Source: an uncultured Clostridium sp.
GTDB taxonomy: Bacteria > Bacillota > Clostridia > Peptostreptococcales > Peptostreptococcaceae
Assembly: GCA_900557165.1 (NCBI GenBank)
Contig: USRS01000001.1
Span: 30,280 to 94,279 of the forward strand
Direction: 5' to 3'
Length of the DNA stretch: 64,000 bases
Part shown: piece after piece, positions 15,895 to 24,617 of the stretch
Layout: every line of letters starts with the position of its first letter
How positions within the stretch are numbered: the first letter of the stretch is position 1
Position numbers and translations under genes: made by a program
The notes under the pieces: generated by a model
Told to the model about the DNA's origin: nothing
Seen by the model: only the letters and a program-made list of their open reading frames with translations
The model's database searches: none

Positions 15895-17622
15895 ATGAAG
15901 AAATTTAAAACTAACATAAGCCTATTCTTAAGTTTTTTATTGATATTTAACTTGCTATATTTCTCAAAAGAGGTAAGCTTTGTAGATGCTACTTCACAAA
16001 GTGCAAATACACAAGTAATAGAAAAAGAAGATGGCCAAGTTGTAAATCCTCTATACGATGGATTGAATATTAAAACTTACTCACAAGATAATACCATGTC
16101 AAGTCGTTCATCGGTGAGAGTTTTTAAAACTAAACAAGAAGCAGCCAACTATCTAAAAGAGCAAATGGTAAAAAGAAGCAGCCAAATTAAATTTATTGTG
16201 AAAGTTAAACATTATGATAACTTATATCAAGATTTATTTAATATGGCAGTGAAAGATTATGACAATGGAAAATCCAGTGAAGGAGATTACCTTTACAGAC
16301 ATTGGAGCAACTTCAATGTTCAGTGGGATGAAAGTAAAAATGATCAAACAACATTTACTTATCAAATGCAATATTTATCTACATATAAGCAAGAGATGGA
16401 AGTTGATTATGAAGTAAAAAAAGTTTTAGATGAATTGGATGTATACGATAAAGATGAATATACAAAAGCAAAAGCTGTCCATGATTTTATAACTGAAAAT
16501 ATAAGATATGACTATGATCTAAAAAAACATTCAGCTTATGATGCAATTATTATGAAAAAAGTAGTTTGTAATGGTTACTCATCATTAACTTATAAAATGA
16601 TGAAGGAATTAGGTTTAAGTGTTAGATGTATTACAGGAAATAAAAGTACAGAGTATCATTCTTGGAATATTGCAAAAATAAAAGACAAATGGTACAACAT
16701 AGACAACACTTGGGATGCAACTTATACTGCCAATGCTTTTGTTTCTTATAATTATTTCCTGAAAAATAATAAAGAGTTTTCAGACCATATAAGAGATAAG
16801 CAATTTAGAACATCTTCATTTAATAAGTCTTACCCCATGTCAACGACTTCATACAAAACAAATGATTACTACAAAAAAACTTTTGCATTAAACAAATTGC
16901 AAAAATTTATGGTAGTGGGAGAAAGATTTGGATTTTATGGTATTAATTTAAGTAAAAATGATAAAATCAAAACTTATACAAGTAGCAATCCAAAGGTGGC
17001 AACAGTAAGCGAAAAAGGTGTAATTGATGCCATAAGTCCTGGAGCTGTTACTATTACAGCAGTTACAGAAAATAATAAAAAAGCTACATGTAGAGTTAGA
17101 GTTCGTTATGATTTATCTAAGAGTAAAGTTTCTAATATAAATAATAATGTGAAAATTGTTTATGATGGCAAAAGTAAAAAGCCAAGTATGAAAGTTACAT
17201 ATAAATCAACTACTTTAAAAGAAGGAAAAGACTACTCTGTAACATATGGAGAAAACAAAAAAAGTGGAAAAGGAACCATAACTTTATATGGTATGGGCAA
17301 CTTTACAGGAATTAAAAGTGCCACTTTTAAAATTTATCCAAGTAAGGTGACAGGTGAGAAGGTTACTAAAAATACTACATCAACTTTAACTTTAAGTTGG
17401 AAAAAACAAGATGGAGTTTCAGGATATAGAATTTATAGAGCCACATCATCTAATGGAAAATATACTTATATTGGTTCAACTTCCAGCAAAGTAAATACTT
17501 ACACAGACAAGAGACTTACTAGAAATAAGACTTATTATTATAAAATAAGAGCTTATAAAAACTTAAATAATGAAAAACTTTATGGAGATTATTCAAAAGT
17601 ACTAAAAGCAAAAACAAAGTAA
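15895..17622 (+). CDS. Secreted transglutaminase-like protein with Ig-like and Fn3 domains
   Basis: A 575-residue exported protein. Signal peptide about residues 1-30. A transglutaminase/cysteine protease fold (about 170-290) carries a Cys-His-Asp triad: C225 (VVCNGYSS), H255 (YHSWN) and D270 (NIDNTWD). A Big_2-like domain follows (about 320-405, TVSEKGVIDAISPGAVTITA), then a FTGIKSATFKI-type module, then a fibronectin type III domain (about 485-575). There is no sorting motif. Such proteins act on the cell wall or surface proteins as peptidases or cross-linkers. The start at 15895 is chosen because the upstream ATG at 15883 is part of its GGGGGAA ribosome site. It is not the B2-type leader peptidase of lasso clusters, as it is secreted and multidomain. 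Confidence 0.85.
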   Translation: MKKFKTNISLFLSFLLIFNLLYFSKEVSFVDATSQSANTQVIEKEDGQVVNPLYDGLNIKTYSQDNTMSSRSSVRVFKTKQEAANYLKEQMVKRSSQIKFIVKVKHYDNLYQDLFNMAVKDYDNGKSSEGDYLYRHWSNFNVQWDESKNDQTTFTYQMQYLSTYKQEMEVDYEVKKVLDELDVYDKDEYTKAKAVHDFITENIRYDYDLKKHSAYDAIIMKKVVCNGYSSLTYKMMKELGLSVRCITGNKSTEYHSWNIAKIKDKWYNIDNTWDATYTANAFVSYNYFLKNNKEFSDHIRDKQFRTSSFNKSYPMSTTSYKTNDYYKKTFALNKLQKFMVVGERFGFYGINLSKNDKIKTYTSSNPKVATVSEKGVIDAISPGAVTITAVTENNKKATCRVRVRYDLSKSKVSNINNNVKIVYDGKSKKPSMKVTYKSTTLKEGKDYSVTYGENKKSGKGTITLYGMGNFTGIKSATFKIYPSKVTGEKVTKNTTSTLTLSWKKQDGVSGYRIYRATSSNGKYTYIGSTSSKVNTYTDKRLTRNKTYYYKIRAYKNLNNEKLYGDYSKVLKAKTK

Positions 17623-17627
17623 GATAA

Positions 17628-17657
17628 AGGCTACCTTTAAATAAGGTGGTCTTTTTT
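17628..17657 (+). terminator. Terminator after transglutaminase-like gene
   Basis: A 10-bp stem (AGGCTACCTT / AAGGTGGTCT, with two G-U pairs) with a 5-nt loop, then TTTTTT, begins 6 bp after the stop codon. Confidence 0.8.
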
Positions 17658-17722
17658 ATGATATAATGTTATATAAATCTTAATTTATATGAGAAAAGGT
17701 TGATTTAGGAGAGGAGAAAAAT

Positions 17723-18190
17723 ATGAAAAAGATTATTTTAGCCATATTGGTGGTGCTTTGGATGGCATTTATTTTTAATATGTCCAGCGAAAATGGCGAC
17801 CAGTCATCAAACACCAGTGGCCAAACTATAGAAAATGTACTATCAGTAGTGCCAGAGTTTGAAAAACAACCAGAAGAAGTGAAAAAAGATGTAATTTCAA
17901 ATCTGCAATTTGTTGTGAGAAAGAGCGCTCACTTTATTGGATATATGATACTGGGGATTTTAGTATTCATATTCATTTGTCAATTTGAAGATATAAACAA
18001 GAAATTTATCATATCATGGATAATATGCATAATTTATGCTGCCTCTGATGAGATCCACCAACTATTTGTGCCAGGCAGATCAGGTCAAGTAAGGGATGTT
18101 TTAATAGATTCAGCAGGAAGTTTCTTAGGTATCTTTCTTATGACTCTTTGCACAAAGCTTTTATATAGTTTTAAAAATAGACTTAAATAA
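17723..18190 (+). CDS. VanZ family membrane protein
   Basis: A 155-residue integral membrane protein of the VanZ family with an N-terminal segment followed by FNMSSENG, then the conserved RKSAHFIGYMILG and the signature SDEIHQLFVPGRSGQVRDVLIDSAGSF, here split by me for length: SDEIHQLFVPGR, then RDVLIDSAGS. VanZ gives low-level teicoplanin resistance in one context, but the wider family has no settled function. GAGAGGAG supports the start. It is a single gene between the terminator at 17628 and the ATPase gene. Confidence 0.85.
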   Translation: MKKIILAILVVLWMAFIFNMSSENGDQSSNTSGQTIENVLSVVPEFEKQPEEVKKDVISNLQFVVRKSAHFIGYMILGILVFIFICQFEDINKKFIISWIICIIYAASDEIHQLFVPGRSGQVRDVLIDSAGSFLGIFLMTLCTKLLYSFKNRLK

Positions 18191-18265
18191 AAATTCCATA
18201 AACAACACAAAATAAAAACATTAGTAACTTTTTTGTTCTAAAATTTCTAATAAAGAGGTGGATTC

Positions 18266-19711
18266 ATGGAAAATAGAATAATAAAGTTAAAAAGTATGGA
18301 ATTGGAAAACTTTAAAAATGTGAAGTACGGAAAAATTGAATTTAAAGAAGAAAAATCAAAGAAAAACTGTGACTTAGCAGGAAGCATTGCCCATATTTTG
18401 GGGATTTATGGACAAAATGGCTCAGGAAAAACTTCTGTAATCAATGGACTTTATTTACTAAAAATGGTGGCATCGGGCAGAAGTTTAAGTCCTAATTTTT
18501 GTAATTTTATATCTTATGATGATAACTATGCAGCCCTTACTTTTGAGTTTAGGATAATTGATGAAAGAGAAGTTTATAAGGTTTTTTATAAATTTTATAT
18601 GAGAAAAACTTATAGAAGTGGTGCCTTTGAAGATTATGGATTTTCTGAGAAAAAGGATATTACAGTGGAAATTTTCAAAGAAAAATTGACCTACTCCAAA
18701 TTTGAAGATAATCAGTGGAAAAAAAGCATTACCATAGTAGACTACAATATGGATGATGATGACTATACTTTTAGGCCCATAAAAAATTACAAAGAAGTGG
18801 CCAACTCCACAGAAAAAAAGGTGGGCTTTGGTATAGCAAAGGGACTTTCTCAGGAAAATTCCACATCCTTTATATTTAGCCCAAAAACTTTTACACTTTT
18901 GATAAAATCTTTTTCCAAAACAAACGTTGAAAACGCAAGAATTTTAGCATTTTTGAGAAATTTCATCATATTTAATGTTTTTGTCATCCAAAATGAAGAG
19001 CTGGGGGACATAAGCAGCAACAGAAGTATGCCCCTTACCTTTATGCTGGGCAGTGGAAAAATCAACATGAGGGGCAATATTGGACTTAATTTATTTGATT
19101 TATCAGTAATTGAAATAGACCAATTGGAGCAAGTAAAAAAGATTTTAATTCAAATCAATGTGGTTTTAAATACACTTATTCCAAAATTAAAAATAGAAAT
19201 CAAAAACTACGGCAAGGAAACTTTGGAAAACTCTCAGGAAGCCTTCAAAGTGGAGCTACTCACTGTGAGAAACAACAGAAAAATTCCACTGAGATATGAG
19301 TCCGATGGCATCAAGAAAATTATCTCTATTTTAAGTGTGCTCATAGGTATGTACAACAATGAAAATATATTGGTGGCCATAGATGAGCTAGATGCAGGTA
19401 TTTTTGAATATTTGCTAGGAGAAATTTTAGAAATCTTAAGCAAAAGTGCCAAGGGACAATTAATCTTTACTTCTCATAATTTGAGGGCTTTGGAAAAACT
19501 ACATAAGGACTTGGTCGTATTTACAACAACCAATGAAAACAACAGATACATAAGCTTAAACAACAGCAAAATCACAACAAATCTGAGGGATTTTTATTAC
19601 AGAGGAATTATGTTAGGTGGTCAGAGAGAAGAGCTTTATGATGAAACTAATAAATATGAAATTAACTACGCTTTCAGAAAGGCTTGGATGATTGGCAATG
19701 AAGAAAACTAA
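18266..19711 (+). CDS. AAA ATPase of a two-gene putative defence pair (AbiL/PARIS-like)
   Basis: A 481-residue SMC/OLD-like ABC-type ATPase. MELENFKNVKYGKIEF is the usual N-terminal strand pair, Walker A is GQNGSGKT (49-56), and Walker B is VAIDELDAG (about 370-378), followed by the TSHNLRALE switch region. It lacks its own TOPRIM domain. That activity is supplied by the next gene, whose start overlaps this gene by 14 bp. ATPase plus TOPRIM nuclease pairs of this layout include AbiL and PARIS (AriA-AriB) anti-phage systems. The ATPase would sense the phage and license the effector. Assignment to a defence system rests on architecture only; a housekeeping role cannot be ruled out. Confidence 0.75.
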   Translation: MENRIIKLKSMELENFKNVKYGKIEFKEEKSKKNCDLAGSIAHILGIYGQNGSGKTSVINGLYLLKMVASGRSLSPNFCNFISYDDNYAALTFEFRIIDEREVYKVFYKFYMRKTYRSGAFEDYGFSEKKDITVEIFKEKLTYSKFEDNQWKKSITIVDYNMDDDDYTFRPIKNYKEVANSTEKKVGFGIAKGLSQENSTSFIFSPKTFTLLIKSFSKTNVENARILAFLRNFIIFNVFVIQNEELGDISSNRSMPLTFMLGSGKINMRGNIGLNLFDLSVIEIDQLEQVKKILIQINVVLNTLIPKLKIEIKNYGKETLENSQEAFKVELLTVRNNRKIPLRYESDGIKKIISILSVLIGMYNNENILVAIDELDAGIFEYLLGEILEILSKSAKGQLIFTSHNLRALEKLHKDLVVFTTTNENNRYISLNNSKITTNLRDFYYRGIMLGGQREELYDETNKYEINYAFRKAWMIGNEEN

Positions 19712-20390
19712 AAAAATAATTTTATTTATAGTAGAAGGAATCACCGACGAAACATCTCTCAGCCTTATTTTATCAAAATTAGTATCTGATAGCAGTGTGC
19801 AATTTCATGTTATAAACCAAGACATAACAGCCGACTTTAATTCCAACTGTCAAAACATCATCAGAAAAATTGACAATGAAGTGAAAAAATTTATAAGTCA
19901 AAATAACGGCCTAAAGAAAACAGATATAAAGGAAATAATTCATCTAGTAGATACGGACGGTGCCTTTATAAGGCCAGACTTTGTGGTGGAAGATGCAAAT
20001 CACGAGAAAACTTTCTATACACCAACTTCCATAGTCACCAACAAAAGGGACTTAATCATAGATCGTAATGAAAGGAAATCTTCCATTTTAAATAAGCTCT
20101 ACCAAACAAATCACATTGGTCGCATTGGTTATAAGGTTTATTTTTTCTCCTGCAATTTGGAACATGTGCTCCACAATAGCCCAAACACTCCTTGGGAGAA
20201 AAAGTGCCTCTACTCCTACGACTTTGTGGACCAATATATAAACAAAGAAGAAAGATTTATAGACTTTCTAACAAGTGAAGACTTTGTGATAAAGGGCGAC
20301 TATAAAGAAACCTGGCAATTTATCAAAGAAGACTGCAACTCATTAAATAGATACTGCAATTTCCATCTTTATTTTAATATGAAATCATAA
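19698..20390 (+). CDS. TOPRIM-like effector partner of the AAA ATPase
   Basis: A 230-residue protein with TOPRIM-type acidic motifs: Glu13 in FIVEGITDE and the D85-x-D87 pair in HLVDTDGA. These residues chelate metal in TOPRIM nucleases such as OLD and AriB. The remainder, including FFSCNLEHVLHN, resembles partner proteins of AbiL-type ATPases. The ATG at 19698 is preferred to the in-frame TTG at 19692; either way the start overlaps the ATPase gene, so translation is coupled. A terminator follows 6 bp after the stop. It may cut DNA or tRNA upon activation, but the target is unknown. Confidence 0.65.
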   Translation: MKKTKKIILFIVEGITDETSLSLILSKLVSDSSVQFHVINQDITADFNSNCQNIIRKIDNEVKKFISQNNGLKKTDIKEIIHLVDTDGAFIRPDFVVEDANHEKTFYTPTSIVTNKRDLIIDRNERKSSILNKLYQTNHIGRIGYKVYFFSCNLEHVLHNSPNTPWEKKCLYSYDFVDQYINKEERFIDFLTSEDFVIKGDYKETWQFIKEDCNSLNRYCNFHLYFNMKS

Positions 20391-20396
20391 GAAAAG

Positions 20397-20420
20397 GGAC
20401 AACCTGGTCAGGTTGTCCTT
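20397..20420 (+). terminator. Terminator after the ATPase/TOPRIM pair
   Basis: A perfect 10-bp stem (GGACAACCTG / CAGGTTGTCC) with a 2-base GT spacer (the inner pairs open to form the loop), followed by TTTAATA. Upstream AAAG adds pairs with the trailing TTT. Confidence 0.8.
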
Positions 20421-20960
20421 TAATATTAAATAATATGTAATTTTAAGAATGGATTATACTATATAGTTTTAATCCGAGTCTACTATAATTATAGTTCAAT
20501 AAATCTTGTATGGGAAGTATATCCAATTTATTTCTTAAAAAATAAATCTTTTAAGATTATAAGCAAGGTTTATTCTCAAATATATATAATAAATCTTCAG
20601 TATACTACTAGAATATCAAGTTTAGGATAAAAGTGGAGAAATTCAACTTATTGATATCTTTTAAAATACTAGTTTCTAAATAAGTAATATATATATAACT
20701 TCGAAGGAAGAAGATATGGTCTATATGACAAACTAGTTTTTCTGAAGAACAGTAAACTTTACTCTAAAAAGAATAGAGTTTAGGGATGATTTCATAGAAT
20801 CTTAAAAATTAAATCAGATAGATTTGGAATATAATTACATTAATTATCCCTAATTATGGAAATGTTCTATAATCAGGGGGTTTATAAGTATGTAACTATA
20901 TAGTAAAATAATTGGTGTATTAAAACAGGAGTATAAAATTTAAGATAGAGGGCAGAATTT
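20421..20960. other. 540-bp non-coding stretch, no gene recognised
   Basis: No open reading frame of useful length is seen on either strand. Contents that can be named: a small inverted repeat ACTCTA/TAGAGT at about 20761-20779, and a 10-bp hairpin (CCCTAATTAT / ATAATCAGGG, one mismatch) at 20848-20876 followed by GGG and TTTATAAG. The sequence has many in-frame stops and no similarity that I recognise. It may be a decayed gene, an unrecognised RNA, or simple spacer beside a possible defence island. Confidence 0.5.
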
Positions 20961-21491
20961 ATGGAATATTTAAAATTGTTTTTTTTATCAATGATTCCTA
21001 TTGTAGAGTTGAGAGGGGCTATACCTTTAGGTATAGCTATGGGATTAAAACCCATATATGTATATATAGTTTGTATCATAGGTTCATCTATTATATCAGT
21101 ACCAGTAGTGTTAATGTTTAGGCAAGTTATAGATTATTTAAGGTATAGAAAATATTTAAATAAAGTAATAAGATGGATAGACAAAAAAATAGAGGGAAGA
21201 GCTAAGAAACTAAAGGCAGCTAGTATTATAGGTTTAGTAGTTTTTGTGGGAGTACCTCTTCCAACGACAGGTTCATGGTCTGGTGCAGCTTTAGCGTCTA
21301 TTTTTAAGATGAGGGTAGTTGAGTCACTTCTTGGAATATTTATAGGAAATGCCATAGCAGGAGCTATAATGCTTACTGTATCCATGCATGTGTCAGAGGG
21401 AATTAGCATAGAGTTGCTAATTATATCTATTTTAACTATAGTAGCGACTTTATATATTATAAAACAGAAAAAGCTAAATAAAGAAATGTAG
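20961..21491 (+). CDS. Small multidrug export protein family (COG2426) membrane protein
   Basis: A 176-residue membrane protein with about four segments. The family signature IPIVELRGAIPLGIAMG is at about residues 12-28, and the second conserved part VGVPLPTTGSWSGA at about 96-109. The family is annotated as small multidrug export proteins, but transport evidence is thin; it may belong to the DedA-like superfamily. A terminator closes it at 21501. No partner genes. Confidence 0.85.
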   Translation: MEYLKLFFLSMIPIVELRGAIPLGIAMGLKPIYVYIVCIIGSSIISVPVVLMFRQVIDYLRYRKYLNKVIRWIDKKIEGRAKKLKAASIIGLVVFVGVPLPTTGSWSGAALASIFKMRVVESLLGIFIGNAIAGAIMLTVSMHVSEGISIELLIISILTIVATLYIIKQKKLNKEM

Positions 21492-21500
21492 AAACAAAAG

Positions 21501-21534
21501 AATCCTAAGTTTTTCAACTTAGGATTTTTGTTTT
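21501..21534. terminator. Bidirectional terminator
   Basis: A perfect 11-bp stem (AATCCTAAGTT / AACTTAGGATT) with a TTTC loop, followed by TTTGTTTT. It serves the plus-strand exporter gene and the minus-strand LCP gene that ends at 21533. Confidence 0.87.
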
Positions 21535-22534
21535 AATAATTTAATGTTACTTTACTAGTATCATTTAAGTAAATATTATCTTCCATATTAACATCTTTAT
21601 AGATAAAGTCTTGCAATACAACTACTGAATTTAAATCATATAGCCAAACCCATCCAGCATTTTTATATATACCACCTTTAGTAAATTCAGGATAATCAAC
21701 AAGTGGAAATTCTGCTTGTTTAACTTCACTATTTTTACTTAAAACTCCCAGTGCAGTAGTAGATATATTTAAAATTTCACTAACATTTAAATTTGTTTTA
21801 ACATAAGGTAGTAAGGTATTCATTAAACCAGGTAATTCTGATGCACTAAGATTTTTTAATTTATCAGAAAGAGAAACTAATATTTCTTGTTGTCTTGCAT
21901 CTCTTTTTATAGCTGAGTCTTCTTTTCTTATACTAGCAAATCCTAAAGCTTGATATCCATTTAATAATTGTTTACCACTAGTAGTTATTGCTTTAAACTC
22001 GCCCTTGTTTGGGTTGTTATAATTGTTATAACATGCAAGTGCAAAGTTATTAATTTGGGTAACCAAGTTATGAGGAATTTCTACTTCTACTCCACCTAAG
22101 ATATCAATAATATCCATAAGTGAACTAAAATCAACTTGTACAAATTTATCAATACCTATACCAAACTCATTTTCAATAGTTTTAAATAAAAGTTCTTCTT
22201 TTCCCCAGAAATAAGCAGTGTTTAGTTTTCCTTTATCTCTTCCAGGTATTTCAACATAAGTATCACGAGCCAGAGATGTAAGTTTTATATTGTTATTGTT
22301 TTTATCAATAGTAAGAATCATCATGGCATCTGTTCTAGAAGCCTGTTCTCCTGGTCTTGCATCTATACCCGTAAGAAGTATATTTGTTATACCGTCTACT
22401 TTTTCTATAGTTGAATCGTATTTGGAATCAACGTGAATAGAATTTAATTTTATCCATGTATAACCAAATAAAGCAAGTGGTATACCTAATAATAGGATGA
22501 AAAGTGCAATTATTGCTTTTTTAAAATTTGACAT
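21533..22534 (-). CDS. LytR-CpsA-Psr (LCP) glycopolymer ligase
   Basis: A 333-residue protein with an N-terminal membrane anchor (about residues 7-24) and a full LCP domain. Key parts are LLTGIDARPGEQASRTDAMM, SLARDTYVEIPG, IDKFVQVDFSSLMDII, LGGVEVEIP and SIRKEDSAIKRDARQQE, including the Arg and Asp residues that bind the pyrophosphate of undecaprenyl-linked substrates. It should attach a surface polymer, perhaps the polysaccharide encoded downstream, to peptidoglycan. The Met at 22534 is preferred over an in-frame one at 22561 because GGGAG lies 9 nt upstream of it and the membrane anchor then begins normally. Divergent from glmS. Confidence 0.88.
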   Translation of the reverse strand: MSNFKKAIIALFILLLGIPLALFGYTWIKLNSIHVDSKYDSTIEKVDGITNILLTGIDARPGEQASRTDAMMILTIDKNNNNIKLTSLARDTYVEIPGRDKGKLNTAYFWGKEELLFKTIENEFGIGIDKFVQVDFSSLMDIIDILGGVEVEIPHNLVTQINNFALACYNNYNNPNKGEFKAITTSGKQLLNGYQALGFASIRKEDSAIKRDARQQEILVSLSDKLKNLSASELPGLMNTLLPYVKTNLNVSEILNISTTALGVLSKNSEVKQAEFPLVDYPEFTKGGIYKNAGWVWLYDLNSVVVLQDFIYKDVNMEDNIYLNDTSKVTLNY

Positions 22535-22616
22535 TCCTTTTATCTCCCTTAAATTTGTCATTTCAAACCTATTATACTAAAAAATTCCATAAAATAATAG
22601 TATGTTCCATAATTGG

Positions 22617-22648
22617 TTGTAAAATTTATGAAAAAATTATATTATAAT
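22617..22648 (+). promoter_or_regulatory. glmS promoter candidate
   Basis: TTGTAA at 22617-22622 and a TATTATAAT block at 22640-22648 give either TATTAT with 17 bp spacing or TATAAT with 20 bp. The 5' leader would be about 55 nt, with no room for a glmS ribozyme. On the other strand TATAAT (22576-22571) may serve the LCP gene. Confidence 0.4.
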
Positions 22649-22710
22649 ATATATCAAGAATTAATTGGTAATAATGGAAACAAAGTGTAAAAATAGGAGA
22701 TTATGCAAAA

Positions 22711-24537
22711 ATGTGTGGAATAGTAGGATATTTAGGAAATAGACAAGCAACAGAAGTTCTAGTAGAAGGACTTTCTAAATTAGAATACAGAGGATATGAC
22801 TCAGCAGGAGTTGCTATAAATATAGGAGAAGAATTATCAGTAAGAAAATTCAAAGGAAGATTACAAGTATTAGCAGATGATTTAACTGCTAAACCAATAA
22901 ATGGGGGACTAGGAATAGGGCATACTAGATGGGCAACTCACGGAGAGCCATCAGATGTGAACTCACATCCTCATTTCAACAAAGAAAAAACAATAGCAGT
23001 AGTACATAATGGAATAATAGAAAATTATCTTGAACTGAGAGAAGAATTACAAAAAGAAGGATATGTATTTTTATCTCAAACAGATACAGAAGTTGTGGCT
23101 CACTTAGTTGACAAGTTCTATGAAGGAAACTTATTAGAAGCTGTTTACAAAGCTACAGAAAAATTAAGAGGAGCTTATGCTTTAGGAGTTGTTTGCAAAG
23201 ACAACAACAATGAATTAGTGGCAGTAAGAAAAGACAGTCCTCTAATAGTAGGTGTGGGAGAAGATGAAAACTTCATAGCATCTGATATACCAGCCATATT
23301 AAAATACACTAGAGATGTAATTTTCTTAGAAAATGACGAATATGTACATATGCAAGGACCAAAAGTAACTATATTAGATGAAAATAAAAATGTAGTTGAG
23401 AAAAAAATAAACGAAATAAACTGGGACATAGAAGCTGCATCAAAAGGTGGATATGACTGCTTTATGACAAAAGAAATGTATGAACAACCAAAAGGTGTTG
23501 AAGATACATTAATGAGAAGATTAGATGAAAAGGGAAGAATCAAATTAGACGATATAAAAATAACTAAAGAAGATTTAGATAGAATAAACAAAGTATATAT
23601 AGTAGCTTGTGGTACTGCTTATCATGCAGGACTTGTTGGTAAATATGCCATAGAAAAGTTTGCCAAAATACCAGTAATAGCTGATATAGCATCAGAGTTT
23701 AGATATTCAGATCCATTTGTAGATGAAAATACTTTAATAATAATAGTAAGTCAATCGGGAGAAACTGCTGATACATTAGCAGCCCTTAGAGATGCTAAAG
23801 CAAAAGGAGCTAGAGTACTATCAATAACTAATGTTGTTGGTTCATCAATAGCAAGGGAATCTGATGATATATTCTATACATGGGCAGGTCCAGAGATAGC
23901 AGTAGCATCAACTAAAGCATACACTACTCAATTAACTGCTTTCTACATGATAGCTTTAAATTTAGCTATGACTAAAGGAAGTATAAGCGATGAAGAATAC
24001 TTTGCATCAATAGAAGAGTTAAGAAAAATACCAGCTCAAGTGGAAAAAGTATTAGAGTGCAACGAATTAGTTGGACAAATAGCTGAGGAAATAAAAGAGG
24101 CCAATGATATCTTCTACTTAGGTAGAGGAGTGGATTACTCTTTAGCTATGGAAGGTGCTTTAAAAATAAAAGAAATATCTTATGTTCATGCTGAAGCTTT
24201 TGCAGCAGGTGAATTAAAACACGGAAGTATAGCTTTAATAGACAAAGGAACTCCAGTAGTTGCCATAGCTACTCAAGGTAAATTATTTGAAAAAATGGTT
24301 TCAAATATGCAAGAAGTTAGAGCAAGAGGTGCTAGAGTTATAGCTATAACTCAAGAAGGAAATACAGAAGTAGAAAAATCAGCTGATAGGGTGATTTATA
24401 TACCAAAAGTTGACGATATGTTTGCTAGTATAACTGCTGTTGTACCAATGCAATTACTTGCTTATCATGCATCAAATATAAGAGGGTTAGATGTGGATAA
24501 ACCAAGAAACTTAGCTAAATCAGTTACAGTAGAATAG
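22711..24537 (+). CDS. glmS: Glutamine-fructose-6-phosphate aminotransferase (isomerizing)
   Basis: A 608-residue enzyme of normal length that makes glucosamine-6-phosphate from fructose-6-phosphate and glutamine, the first step to UDP-GlcNAc. The class II glutamine amidotransferase domain begins right after Met1 with the catalytic Cys2 (CGIVGYLG), and SRD-like THGEPSDVNSHPH and GTAYHAGLVGKY mark the domains. Two SIS domains follow (about 285-425 and 455-600) with SQSGETADTLAA and the conserved C-terminal KSVTVE. It supplies peptidoglycan and, through UDP-GlcNAc, the bacillosamine pathway of the polysaccharide locus downstream. No glmS ribozyme is visible in the 176 bp upstream. Confidence 0.96.
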   Translation: MCGIVGYLGNRQATEVLVEGLSKLEYRGYDSAGVAINIGEELSVRKFKGRLQVLADDLTAKPINGGLGIGHTRWATHGEPSDVNSHPHFNKEKTIAVVHNGIIENYLELREELQKEGYVFLSQTDTEVVAHLVDKFYEGNLLEAVYKATEKLRGAYALGVVCKDNNNELVAVRKDSPLIVGVGEDENFIASDIPAILKYTRDVIFLENDEYVHMQGPKVTILDENKNVVEKKINEINWDIEAASKGGYDCFMTKEMYEQPKGVEDTLMRRLDEKGRIKLDDIKITKEDLDRINKVYIVACGTAYHAGLVGKYAIEKFAKIPVIADIASEFRYSDPFVDENTLIIIVSQSGETADTLAALRDAKAKGARVLSITNVVGSSIARESDDIFYTWAGPEIAVASTKAYTTQLTAFYMIALNLAMTKGSISDEEYFASIEELRKIPAQVEKVLECNELVGQIAEEIKEANDIFYLGRGVDYSLAMEGALKIKEISYVHAEAFAAGELKHGSIALIDKGTPVVAIATQGKLFEKMVSNMQEVRARGARVIAITQEGNTEVEKSADRVIYIPKVDDMFASITAVVPMQLLAYHASNIRGLDVDKPRNLAKSVTVE

Positions 24538-24563
24538 AATTAATAAAAGTTGATAAAGGATAC

Positions 24564-24592
24564 AAAGCTCCTAATATATTTTTAGGAGCTTT
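24564..24592 (+). terminator. Hairpin between glmS and manC
   Basis: A perfect 11-bp stem (AAAGCTCCTAA / TTAGGAGCTTT) with a 7-nt loop lies 27 bp after glmS. The sequence after it (AGAAAAATTG) is not a T-run, so it is likely an incomplete terminator that allows some read-through into manC. Confidence 0.6.
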
Positions 24593-24617
24593 AGAAAAAT
24601 TGAGGTGTATTAGTAAG

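Noticed and set aside
15895-17622. Transglutaminase-like protein as the leader protease (B2) of the peptide locus
   Set aside because: It has a signal peptide and Ig-like and Fn3 domains, is outside the cell, and is much larger than B2 proteins.
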